Source of the DNA: Mixta tenebrionis
GTDB taxonomy: Bacteria > Pseudomonadota > Gammaproteobacteria > Enterobacterales > Enterobacteriaceae
Reading direction: 5' to 3'
Length of the DNA stretch: 64,000 nucleotides
Assembly: GCF_006517625.1 (NCBI RefSeq)
Contig: NZ_VHQI01000006.1
Coordinates: 62,001 to 126,000, forward strand
Position 1 is the first letter of the stretch. Each line of letters begins with the position of its first letter. Both the position numbers and the translations under genes were made by a program. Below the pieces are notes generated by a model. That model was not told where the DNA came from. It made no database searches and saw only the letters and a list, made by a program, of their open reading frames with translations. Positions 1 through 8,863 of the stretch are shown here, piece after piece.

Positions 1-1839
1 CTGCATCGCCAGCCGGTCTCGCTGCCGGACGACACGCGCCTCTGGCCCAGCGTCGATCTGCTGGTGCCGACCTATAACGAGCCGATGAGCGTGGTTAAGC
101 CGACCATCTACGCCGCGCTGGGCATCGACTGGCCGAAAGATAAGCTCACTATTTACATCCTCGACGACGGCAACCGCGCGGAGTTCCGCGAATTCGCCGC
201 CAGCGTCGGCGTGAAATATGTGGCGCGCCCGACCCATGAACATGCGAAGGCGGGCAATATCAATAACGCGCTGCGCACCGAGTGTAACAGCGAGTTCGTC
301 ACTATTTTCGACTGCGACCATGTGCCGACGCGCTCTTTCCTGCAGATGACGCTGGGCTGGTTTGTGAAGGATAACCAGCTGGCGATGCTGCAAACGCCGC
401 ACCACTTCTTCTCGCCCGATCCCTTTGAGCGCAACCTCGGCCGTTTCCGCCGCACGCCGAATGAGGGTACGCTGTTTTACGGCCTGGTGCAGGACGGCAA
501 CGATACCTGGGACGCCACCTTTTTCTGCGGCTCCTGCGCGGTGCTGCGCCGTAGCGCGCTGGATGAGATTGGCGGTATCGCGGTCGAGACGGTAACGGAA
601 GATGCGCACACCTCGCTGCGCCTGCACCGGCGCGGCCATACTTCGGCCTATATCCGCATCCCGCAGGCGGCGGGACTGGCGACGGAGAGCCTGTCGGCGC
701 ATATTGGCCAGCGTATCCGCTGGGCGCGCGGCATGGTACAGATTTTCCGTCTCGATAATCCGCTGCTGGGGCGCGGCCTGAAGCTGGTGCAGCGCCTCTG
801 CTACGCCAACGCCATGCTGCACTTTCTCTCCGGCATTCCGCGTTTGATCTTCCTGCTGGCGCCGCTCGCCTTCCTGCTGTTCCACGCCTATATCATCTTC
901 GCGCCGGCGCTGGCGATCGCCATTTACGTGCTGCCGCATATGCTGCACACCAGCCTGACCAACTCGCGTATTCAGGGGCGCTATCGTCACTCTTTCTGGA
1001 GCGAAGTGTATGAAACAGTGCTCGCCTGGTATATCGCCCGCCCAACGACGGTGGCGCTGTTTAATCCGCATAAGGGCAAATTTAACGTCACGGCGAAAGG
1101 CGGCCTGGTAGAGGAACAGCATCTCGACTGGGTGATCACCAAACCCTATATGATTCTGGTGCTGCTTAACCTGGCGGGCGTCGCCATGGCGGGCTGGCGC
1201 ATCTTTTATGGCCCGCAAAATGAAGTATTAACGGTGCTGGTGAGCCTGCTGTGGGTGTTCTACAACATGATTATCCTCGGCGGCGCGGTGGCGGTTTCGG
1301 TCGAGGCGCGCCAGATCCGCGAGGCGCATCGCGTGGAGATGGCGATGCCCGCCGCCATCGCCCGTAACGATGGTCATATGCTGCCCTGCACGCTGCGCGA
1401 CTATTCGGACGGCGGCGTCGGCGTCGAGCTGCGCGAGCCGGATGCGCTTGGCGACGGCGAAGCGATTCACCTGCTGCTGCGGCGCGGCCAGCAGGAGTTT
1501 AGCTTTCCCGCCACGGTGCAGCGCGTCTTCGGGCGTCGGGCCGGTATCCGCCTGAGCCAGCTCACCACGGAACAGCATATCGATTTTATTCAGTGCACCT
1601 TTGCGCGCGCCGACACTTGGGCGCTGTGGCAGGACGGTTTCCCGGAAGACAAACCGGTGCAGAGCCTGACCGACATTATGATTCTGGGCTTTAAGGGCTA
1701 TATCCGGCTGGCGGAGTATGGGCCGGCCCGCCTGCGCCGCCTGTTCCGAATGCTGACCGCCTTCCTCTGCTGGCTGGCGTCGTTTTTTCCCCAAGGCGTG
1801 GGAAGCGCGCCGGCAGGCATTGCCGGTGTAAAACCGTGA
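1..1839 (+). CDS. bcsA: Cellulose synthase catalytic subunit BcsA, 5'-truncated by window edge
   Basis: Inner-membrane family 2 glycosyltransferase that polymerises UDP-glucose into beta-1,4-glucan and threads it through its own membrane channel. The frame is open from base 1; the start and first membrane helices lie outside the window, leaving 612 residues. Visible catalytic motifs are the DxD-type FDCDH (about nt 310-325), the TED motif in VTEDAHTS (about nt 590) and QRIRW (QxxRW, about nt 709-723). Several hydrophobic helices follow, then a C-terminal PilZ domain with the c-di-GMP signature RxxxR (REAHR) and DYSDGG. Cyclic-di-GMP activation is therefore expected. bcsB begins 19 nt downstream, so the genes are co-transcribed. 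Identification is secure. Confidence 0.97.
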   Translation: MHRQPVSLPDDTRLWPSVDLLVPTYNEPMSVVKPTIYAALGIDWPKDKLTIYILDDGNRAEFREFAASVGVKYVARPTHEHAKAGNINNALRTECNSEFVTIFDCDHVPTRSFLQMTLGWFVKDNQLAMLQTPHHFFSPDPFERNLGRFRRTPNEGTLFYGLVQDGNDTWDATFFCGSCAVLRRSALDEIGGIAVETVTEDAHTSLRLHRRGHTSAYIRIPQAAGLATESLSAHIGQRIRWARGMVQIFRLDNPLLGRGLKLVQRLCYANAMLHFLSGIPRLIFLLAPLAFLLFHAYIIFAPALAIAIYVLPHMLHTSLTNSRIQGRYRHSFWSEVYETVLAWYIARPTTVALFNPHKGKFNVTAKGGLVEEQHLDWVITKPYMILVLLNLAGVAMAGWRIFYGPQNEVLTVLVSLLWVFYNMIILGGAVAVSVEARQIREAHRVEMAMPAAIARNDGHMLPCTLRDYSDGGVGVELREPDALGDGEAIHLLLRRGQQEFSFPATVQRVFGRRAGIRLSQLTTEQHIDFIQCTFARADTWALWQDGFPEDKPVQSLTDIMILGFKGYIRLAEYGPARLRRLFRMLTAFLCWLASFFPQGVGSAPAGIAGVKP

Positions 1840-1858
1840 CTTAACTGATGATGCGACA

Positions 1859-4159
1859 ATGACGAGAAAAATAAGCTGGTTTACCGCCGTGCTGATGGGC
1901 CTGACGCCGCTGGCCTATGGCGCTCCTGAATCTAACCCGGCCCCGGCCCCGGCGTCGGCCGGCATGGCGCAGCCAGCCGAGGCGCCGGCGGGCAGCGCCG
2001 CGCCGGTCGATCCGGCAGCGCCGGTGCGCAGCAGCGCGCTGCTGTTCAGCAACGTCGCGCCTGCGCCAGGCAGCTTTAAGCTGCAGGGGACGCGTCCGGA
2101 CGGGCAGATTGAGTTCGGCGTGCGCAGCGATGAGCTGGTCACCCAGGCGGTGCTGCATCTCAGCTATCGGCCTTCGCCCGCGCTGCTGCCGACGCTGTCG
2201 CATGTGAAAGTCTATCTGAATGACGAGCTGGTGGGGCTGGTGACTATCACGCCGGAGCAGCTGGGCAAAGAGAGCCAGACGACGCTAGCCATCGATCCGC
2301 GCTTTATCGGCGATTTTAACCGCGTGCGCTTTGAGCTGGTAGGCCACTACACCAACATCTGTGAAAATCCGGCCAGCAGCGCCATCTGGGTGGATATCGG
2401 TAAAGCGAGCCGCCTCGATCTCACTTTGCAGAAGCTGCCGCTGAAAAACGATCTCGCCGATTTCCCGGAGCCGTTTTTCGACAGTCGCGATAACCGTCCG
2501 CTCCAGCTGCCGATGGTGTTTGCCGCCGCGCCGGATCGGGCGCAGCAGCACGCTGCGGCGCTGCTGGCCTCCTGGTTCGGCGTGCAGGCGCAGTGGCGCG
2601 GCCAGTCGTTTCCGGTGCTCTATAATCAGCTGCCGCAACAGCAGCATGCGGTGGTGTTCGCCACCAATGCGCAGCGGCCCGACTTCCTGAAAGATTACCC
2701 GCCGGTGGATAAGCCTACCGTGGAGCTTATCAGCCAGCCCGACAATCCTTATCAGAAAATGCTGCTGGTGCTGGGCCGCAACGATGCCGATCTGCTGACG
2801 GCGGCGACAGGCATCGCCCAGGGCGAGCTGCTGCTGCGCGGTCAGTCCGCTACCGTTGAGGCGGTAAAAGCGCTGGCGCCGCGCCAGCCTTATGATGCGC
2901 CTAACTGGGTGCGCACCGACCGCGCCACCAGGTTTTCCGAGCTGCAACAGTATGAAAATCAGCTGCAGGGCGATGGTATTCAGCCCTGGCCGGTCAGCCT
3001 GACGCTGAATCTGCCGCCGGATCTCTTTCTGGTACGTGCGCGCGGTATCAATATGGATATCGCCTATCGTTATACCTCGCCGCGGCAAAACGACGGCTCG
3101 CGGCTGGCGATCCATCTAAACAATCAGTTTATGCAGGACTATCCGCTGCAGGTCAAAAGCGACAGCGGCAAGCAGCTGCTGCATATTCCGCTGATTCAGG
3201 GTTTGCAGGATAACAGCGCCTCGCTGACCATTCCGGCGCTGCGGCTGGGCGTGGTAAACCAGCTGCGCTTCGATTTTGACTACGCCTCGACCGTTATCGG
3301 CGGCAGCAGCGAAACGCGCTGTGAAACGGTGACGCCGGTGACCAATCATGTGGTAGTGGACGGCGACTCCACCATCGATTTTTCCGGCTATCGCCACTAT
3401 ATCGAAATGCCGTCGCTGCGCGCTTTCGCCAACGCGGGCTTCCCCTTCAGCCGGCTGGCCGATCTGTCGCAAACCCTGGTGCTGGTCAACGCGCAGCCGC
3501 GAGCCGACCAGGTCAGCGCGCTGCTGAACGCGCTGGGTAATATCGGCGCGCAGACCGGCTTCCCGGCGCTTAACGTGCAGATCACCGACGACTGGTCAAA
3601 AGCTAAATCAACCGATGCCGATTTGCTGATGATCGGCGCGATTCCCGCCGATCTGCGTGAAGACAGCCGCATTAACCTGCTGGTGGATGCGGCAAAGAGC
3701 TGGGTGAAAATGCCGGTGCGCCAGGCGCCGCTGGATAATATGAGCGCGCCCGCCGGCGATCGCGCCGTCGCCAGCCAGACCACCATTGTCTCTGACGGGC
3801 CGATGGCGGCGATTGTCGGCTTTCAGTCGCCGTTTCACCAGCAGCGCAGCGTGGTAGCGCTGCTGGCGGATAGCCCTCGTGCTTATCAGCTGCTCAATAA
3901 CGCGCTGCTCGATAGCGGCAAGCGCGCCGCCATCTACGGTTCCGCCGCGATTATTCGTGAGTCGGGCGTTAACAGCCTGCGCGTCGGGGATACCTACTTT
4001 GTCGGCCATCTGCCGTGGTGGGAGCGGCTGTGGCATGCGCTGGCTACCCATCCGGCTCTGCTGGCGCTGTTCGCGGTGATCGTGGTGGTTATTGTGGCGA
4101 TGATGGTCTGGCGCCTGATGCGTCTGGTTACCCGTCGTCGTCTTGGAGATGATGATTGA
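1859..4159 (+). CDS. bcsB: Cellulose synthase regulatory/periplasmic subunit BcsB
   Basis: A 766-residue partner of BcsA that guides the nascent glucan across the periplasm and completes the synthase with its C-terminal anchor. An N-terminal signal peptide (hydrophobic stretch ending near LAYGAPES) is followed by a Pro/Ala-rich linker and the long periplasmic carbohydrate-binding and flavodoxin-like region. One strongly hydrophobic C-terminal helix (about residues 734-755) precedes a basic tail. Length matches the family (about 780 in E. coli). Its TGA overlaps the TTG start of bcsZ, so translation is probably coupled. The AP-rich linker after the signal peptide is the least conserved part. 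Confidence 0.95.
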   Translation: MTRKISWFTAVLMGLTPLAYGAPESNPAPAPASAGMAQPAEAPAGSAAPVDPAAPVRSSALLFSNVAPAPGSFKLQGTRPDGQIEFGVRSDELVTQAVLHLSYRPSPALLPTLSHVKVYLNDELVGLVTITPEQLGKESQTTLAIDPRFIGDFNRVRFELVGHYTNICENPASSAIWVDIGKASRLDLTLQKLPLKNDLADFPEPFFDSRDNRPLQLPMVFAAAPDRAQQHAAALLASWFGVQAQWRGQSFPVLYNQLPQQQHAVVFATNAQRPDFLKDYPPVDKPTVELISQPDNPYQKMLLVLGRNDADLLTAATGIAQGELLLRGQSATVEAVKALAPRQPYDAPNWVRTDRATRFSELQQYENQLQGDGIQPWPVSLTLNLPPDLFLVRARGINMDIAYRYTSPRQNDGSRLAIHLNNQFMQDYPLQVKSDSGKQLLHIPLIQGLQDNSASLTIPALRLGVVNQLRFDFDYASTVIGGSSETRCETVTPVTNHVVVDGDSTIDFSGYRHYIEMPSLRAFANAGFPFSRLADLSQTLVLVNAQPRADQVSALLNALGNIGAQTGFPALNVQITDDWSKAKSTDADLLMIGAIPADLREDSRINLLVDAAKSWVKMPVRQAPLDNMSAPAGDRAVASQTTIVSDGPMAAIVGFQSPFHQQRSVVALLADSPRAYQLLNNALLDSGKRAAIYGSAAIIRESGVNSLRVGDTYFVGHLPWWERLWHALATHPALLALFAVIVVVIVAMMVWRLMRLVTRRRLGDDD

Positions 4160-5268
4160 GGCGCCTGAGGTTACGGCTGGCAATGGCGCTGATGCTGCTG
4201 GTCACGGCGGTAAGCGCCGGCGCGCAGTGCATTAGCTGGCCCGACTGGGAACAGTTCAAACGCGATTACATTAGCGAACAGGGGCGAGTAATCGATCCCA
4301 GCGACGGCAAAAATATCACCACCTCTGAAGGGCAGAGCTATGCGCTGTTTTTCGCGCTGGCGGCTAACGACCGCCCGATGTTCGATCTGCTGCTGGGCTG
4401 GACGGAGAACAACCTGGCGGCGGGCGATTTGACGCAGCGCCTGCCTGCCTGGCTTTGGGGGCAGGAGAGCGCCAGCCAGAAATGGCAGGTGCTGGATAAC
4501 AATCCCGCCGCCGATGCCGATCTCTGGATCGGCTGGACGCTGCTGCAGGCAGGGCGGCTGTGGCACAGCCGCAGCTATCAGGTTACCGGTACGCTGTTGC
4601 TGAACCGGGCGGCGAAAGAGGAAGTCGCCGATCTTACCGGCTTCGGCCTGATGCTGATGCCGGGCAAATATGGCTTTATCCATGACGGCAGCTGGATGAT
4701 CAACCCCAGCTACCTGCCTTTGCAGCTGCTGGCGGGCGTTGCCCATCTGCCGGGACCGTGGGCGGAGGTTAATCGCAACGCGCTGCGCCTGCTACAGCAG
4801 AGCGCGCCGAGAGGACTGGCGCCCGACTGGTATCGCTGGCAGCGCGACAGCGGCTGGCATCCCGATAAGTCGAAGGGGCCGCTGGGCGGCTACGACGCTA
4901 TCCGCGTCTATTTGTGGGCCGGAATGCTTAGCGATGACGATCCGCGCAAGGCCGCGCTGCTGACCCACTTTGCGCCGATGGCGCGTCTGACGGAAGAACA
5001 GGGCGCTCCGCCGGAGCGGGTAAACGTGCTGACCGGCGCCGCAACTAACCAGGGCAATGTCGGCTTTTCCGCCGCGCTGCTGCCCTTTCTGCAAGGCTCT
5101 TTCGCTCTGACGGCGCAGCAGCAGCGCGTCCGGCAGCAGCCTCCCGGCAGCGATGCCTATTACAGTAGCGTGCTAGCGCTGTTTGGCGTCGGCTGGGATG
5201 AAAAACGTTTTCGCTTTAGCGCGCAGGGCGATCTGCTGCCGGTCTGGGATCAACCATGCAAAAATTGA
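4156..5268 (+). CDS. bcsZ: Periplasmic endo-1,4-beta-glucanase BcsZ (GH8)
   Basis: Family 8 endoglucanase of the cellulose operon; it cuts beta-1,4-glucan in the periplasm and is needed for orderly cellulose export. It has 370 residues, close to the 368 of E. coli BcsZ. The signal peptide ends near SAGAQC. The TTSEGQSY motif carries the catalytic acid Glu (residue 58 here), and GGYDAIRVYLW near residue 250 carries the expected catalytic Asp. The start is taken as TTG, overlapping the bcsB stop (TTGA), because GGAG lies 7 nt upstream; an in-frame ATG at 4183 would remove the basic N-region of the signal peptide. It overlaps bcsC by 13 nt. Confidence 0.95.
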   Translation: MRRLRLRLAMALMLLVTAVSAGAQCISWPDWEQFKRDYISEQGRVIDPSDGKNITTSEGQSYALFFALAANDRPMFDLLLGWTENNLAAGDLTQRLPAWLWGQESASQKWQVLDNNPAADADLWIGWTLLQAGRLWHSRSYQVTGTLLLNRAAKEEVADLTGFGLMLMPGKYGFIHDGSWMINPSYLPLQLLAGVAHLPGPWAEVNRNALRLLQQSAPRGLAPDWYRWQRDSGWHPDKSKGPLGGYDAIRVYLWAGMLSDDDPRKAALLTHFAPMARLTEEQGAPPERVNVLTGAATNQGNVGFSAALLPFLQGSFALTAQQQRVRQQPPGSDAYYSSVLALFGVGWDEKRFRFSAQGDLLPVWDQPCKN

Positions 5269-8200
5269 AATTACGCTGCCTGAGCCTGCTGCTGCCGGGC
5301 CTGACAGGCCTGGGCGGCCCCGTTTTTGCGGCGCAAGAGGCTGCGCCGACGCGTGAGGTAGCGCCGGTGGCCTGGCTGCTGGAGCAGGTGCGCGCCGGCG
5401 AGGCGACCAATAAATATGATCTGGTGAACCAGGCGATCTACCGGCTGGAGAAGATCGCGCCCGATGACCCGGAGGTAATTGCCGCGCAGCTGCGTCTGGC
5501 GCTGCATCAGGGCGATCGGGCAAAAGCGCAGCAGCTTATGGCGCGGCTTAAGCAGGGCGCCCCCGATGCGCCGGCGACGCGGGAGGCGCAGGCCGCGCTG
5601 CTGTTAACCAGCCCCGAAGGGCGGCAGCAGCTACAGCAGGCGCGCCTGCTGGCGACCTCCGGGCGGGCGGCGGAAGCGCGCGCCGCCTGGGATCGGTTGT
5701 TTAACGGCAGTTTCCCCGGCGTGGATATCGCGCTGGAATACTGGAGCCTGGTGGCGCGTATCGACGGTCAACGTGCCGTGGCGCTGGCTAATTTGCAGGC
5801 GCTGGACCGCCGTTATCCCGGCAACGTCGGCGTCAGGTTGCAGCTGGCGCGGCTGCAGTATCAGAACAATAACCCCGCGCAGGCGACAGAAGCGTTGAAA
5901 ACGCTGGCGGATAATCCCGCCGGGCGCGATCGGGCCGCCGCGCTGTGGCTGAGCGCTATCCAGGCGCAGCCGGTGACGCCGCAAAGCGTGGCGCAGCTGC
6001 GGGACTATCTCGATACCTTTACCAGCGGCGATGCGCGCAGCAACGGCGAGCAGGAGCTGGCGCGCCAGCAGAAAATGCTGGCCGATCCCGCTTATCAGAC
6101 GCGGCTGCGCGGCCTGGCGCTGGCGGATAACGGCGACGGCGCGGCGGCGATTGCGGCCTTACAGGCGGCGCTGAAGCTGAATCCAGACGATGCCGAACTG
6201 CTGGGCGCGATGGGCCAGGCGCAGGCGCGGGCGAATAACCGCGCCGGGGCGGTAGGCTATCTGCAGCAGGCGATTCAGGCGGGGCAGCAGAGCACCAGCG
6301 TCGGTAAATGGCAAAGCCTGTTGCAGACTAACCGCTACTGGCTGGCGATCGAGAGCGGCGATAAAGCGCTGGCGAAAGGCGACGTTGCCGGCGCCGGGCG
6401 GTACTATCAGCAGGCGCGCGCGCTGGACAGCAGCGACAGCTATGCGCTGATAGGCCTCGGCGACGTGGCGCAGGCGCGCAAAGATGAGGCCGGCGCGGAG
6501 CAGCTGTTCCGCCAGGCGTGGCAGCGGGATCGCACCAACAGTACGGCGGTCAGGCGGCTGGCGGCGATATATCAGCAGCAGTCGCCGCAGCAGGCGATCG
6601 CCTTTATCAATAGTCTGAGCGGCGTACAGCAGCGGGCGCTGGGCAGCACGCTCAGCAGCCTGCGTAGTGATGTTCTGCGCGCCGAAGCGGATGCGCTGGC
6701 GCAGCAGGGTAAATGGGCGCCGGCGGCGGAGAAATATCGCCAGGCGCAGCAGGATGCCCCGGACGACGTCTGGCTTAATTACCGGTTAGCCGGCGCGCTG
6801 CGTAACGCCGGCGAGCCGCAGCAGGCCGATGCGCTGATGGCTGCGATGGCGCGCCGTCTGCCCGACGATGCGGCGCAGGTGTACGCTTACAGCCTCTGGC
6901 TCTCCGGCAGCGACCGCGCCGATGAGGCGCTGCGTGAGCTAAACCGCCTGCCGCAGGCGCGCTGGAATCAGAATATGCGCGAGCTGGCCGATCGTTTGCA
7001 GCAGGACAAAATTTATGCGCGGGCCGATGCGCTGCGTCAGGCGGGCAACGCCGGCGCGGCGACGGCGCTGTTGAATCAGCTGCCCGCCTCGCCGCGTCGC
7101 GATCTGACGCTGGCCGACTGGGCGCTGGCAGAGGGTTATCCGCAGCAGGCGCTGGAAGGCTACCGGCGCCTGCTGGCGCAGGATCGGCAGAATCAGGATG
7201 CGGCGCTGGGGCAGATTGAGGCGCTGGTGGCGCTGAACCGCAAGGCGGAGGCGCGCGATGCGCTTAACGCGCTGCCGCCGGGCAGCGGCGAGACGAGCCT
7301 GAACGTTGGGCGTCGGCAGGCGCTTGCCTGGCGGAGCGTTGATGAAACGGCCCGCGCGCGCCAGCTCTATCAGCAGCTGAAGCCGCGCGCGCGGCAGGAA
7401 GCGCCTTCGCAGGCCAGCGCGCTGCTGTTTCGTGACGCCGCCCGGCTGGAGGCGCAGCAGCAGCCCGCTCTGGCGCTGATGGACTACCGTCAGGCGATGG
7501 TCGCCAGCGGCATTACGCCTGCGCTGCCGAAAGATAACCTGCGTTTTACCCGTCTGATGCGCAATCACCCCAGTGATGACTGGCTGCAGCGCGGCATCCG
7601 CAGCGACGCCGCCGAACTTTATCAGCGTCAGGACACCATGCTGATGCTGGAGCAGGACTACTCGCGCAATAAGGGCACCGGCGGCATCTCCGATCTGACG
7701 GCGCATACCACCATGCTTCAGCTGGAAACGCCGCTCGCCTCCGGCAAAAGCTTTCTACGCGTCGATCGCGTCGAGGTATCGGCAGGCACCTTCTCCACCA
7801 GCAACGGCAGATATAGCGAGGTGTTCGGCACCTGCGCCGATAACGGCACCGGCTGTAACCGCGATTTGCAACAGCGCCAGCAAGGGGTGGCGCCTGGCGT
7901 CGGCTGGCAGAATGAGCGCTGGTCAGTGGATATCGGCGCTTCGCCAATCGGTTTTGAGGTGGTGAACTGGGTGGGCGGCCTCAGCTGGAATACCGATGTA
8001 AAAGATATCGGCCTGACCTTTACCGCCTCGCGACGTCCAATTTCCAGCTCGCTGCTGGCTTACGCCGGCGCGCGCGATCCCAGTCCGCAGGGCGGACGGC
8101 GCTGGGGCGGCGTGGTGGCGACCGGCGGCTCGGTCGGGCTGAGCTACGATCGCGGCGGTGCGCACGGCGTTTGGGCCGATCTCAGCGCCCACCAGATTAG

Positions 8201-8750
8201 CGGTAAAAACGTCGCGGATAACAGTCGCGAGCGTCTGATGGCCGGCTATTATTATAAGTTGATCAATGAAGATAACCGGCGCGCCACCGTTGGCTTAAAC
8301 AGCATGCTGTGGCACTACCAGAAAGATCTCAGCGACTACGCTTTTGGACAGGGCGGCTATTACAGCCCGCAGCAATATTTCTCGCTGGCGGTGCCGCTGA
8401 ACTATCGGCAGCGTACGGAAAACTGGTCGTTTGACGTTGGCGGCTCTGTTTCCTGGTCGCGTTCCAAAACGCGCGCGCAGCAGCGCTATCCGGTCTGGCC
8501 GGGCTACCAAACGGCGCCGGGCGATCCTTCCACGGACAGCTCCGGCAGCGGCTTTGGCTATACGCTGCGCGGCGCGGTGGAACGCCGTCTTACCGCTCAC
8601 TGGACGCTGGGCCTGGCGGTAGATATCCAGCAGGCGAAAGACTATACCCCCAGCCATGGTCTGATTTATGCCCGCTATTCGCTGGCGGGCTGGGAAGGCG
8701 ATCTTAACCTGCCGCCGCAGCCGCTGGCGCCGCTGGCCGACTTCAAATAA
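5256..8750 (+). CDS. bcsC: Cellulose synthase outer-membrane/TPR subunit BcsC
   Basis: An 1164-residue export subunit. A signal peptide (hydrophobic region ending near PVFAAQE) is followed by a long periplasmic alpha-helical TPR superhelix (about residues 30-780), with many repeats rich in Ala, Gln and Leu, and then a C-terminal beta-barrel domain (about residues 800-1164) that forms the outer-membrane pore for cellulose. E. coli BcsC is 1157 residues, so the gene is full length. The ATG lies 13 nt inside bcsZ with GGGAT upstream. It is the last gene of bcsABZC; a hairpin with a T-rich tail follows within 80 nt. Confidence 0.95.
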   Translation: MQKLKLRCLSLLLPGLTGLGGPVFAAQEAAPTREVAPVAWLLEQVRAGEATNKYDLVNQAIYRLEKIAPDDPEVIAAQLRLALHQGDRAKAQQLMARLKQGAPDAPATREAQAALLLTSPEGRQQLQQARLLATSGRAAEARAAWDRLFNGSFPGVDIALEYWSLVARIDGQRAVALANLQALDRRYPGNVGVRLQLARLQYQNNNPAQATEALKTLADNPAGRDRAAALWLSAIQAQPVTPQSVAQLRDYLDTFTSGDARSNGEQELARQQKMLADPAYQTRLRGLALADNGDGAAAIAALQAALKLNPDDAELLGAMGQAQARANNRAGAVGYLQQAIQAGQQSTSVGKWQSLLQTNRYWLAIESGDKALAKGDVAGAGRYYQQARALDSSDSYALIGLGDVAQARKDEAGAEQLFRQAWQRDRTNSTAVRRLAAIYQQQSPQQAIAFINSLSGVQQRALGSTLSSLRSDVLRAEADALAQQGKWAPAAEKYRQAQQDAPDDVWLNYRLAGALRNAGEPQQADALMAAMARRLPDDAAQVYAYSLWLSGSDRADEALRELNRLPQARWNQNMRELADRLQQDKIYARADALRQAGNAGAATALLNQLPASPRRDLTLADWALAEGYPQQALEGYRRLLAQDRQNQDAALGQIEALVALNRKAEARDALNALPPGSGETSLNVGRRQALAWRSVDETARARQLYQQLKPRARQEAPSQASALLFRDAARLEAQQQPALALMDYRQAMVASGITPALPKDNLRFTRLMRNHPSDDWLQRGIRSDAAELYQRQDTMLMLEQDYSRNKGTGGISDLTAHTTMLQLETPLASGKSFLRVDRVEVSAGTFSTSNGRYSEVFGTCADNGTGCNRDLQQRQQGVAPGVGWQNERWSVDIGASPIGFEVVNWVGGLSWNTDVKDIGLTFTASRRPISSSLLAYAGARDPSPQGGRRWGGVVATGGSVGLSYDRGGAHGVWADLSAHQISGKNVADNSRERLMAGYYYKLINEDNRRATVGLNSMLWHYQKDLSDYAFGQGGYYSPQQYFSLAVPLNYRQRTENWSFDVGGSVSWSRSKTRAQQRYPVWPGYQTAPGDPSTDSSGSGFGYTLRGAVERRLTAHWTLGLAVDIQQAKDYTPSHGLIYARYSLAGWEGDLNLPPQPLAPLADFK

Positions 8751-8793
8751 CGATCAATCGGTTTACCATCGATACTATCTTTACTTAAAAATC

Positions 8794-8827
8794 AGCAACC
8801 ATGAGATATACTCCTGGTTGCTTTTAT
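8794..8827 (+). terminator. Intrinsic terminator after bcsC
   Basis: AGCAACC (8794-8800) pairs with GGTTGCT (8816-8822), with an inner GAG/CTC pairing in the loop, followed by TTTTAT. It lies 44 nt after bcsC and just before the next gene, so it may end the bcs operon or attenuate read-through into the c-di-GMP gene. Confidence 0.6.
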
Positions 8828-8863
8828 CGTTATTGCCCGCTTTCCGGGGCCTGGAGAATAGCT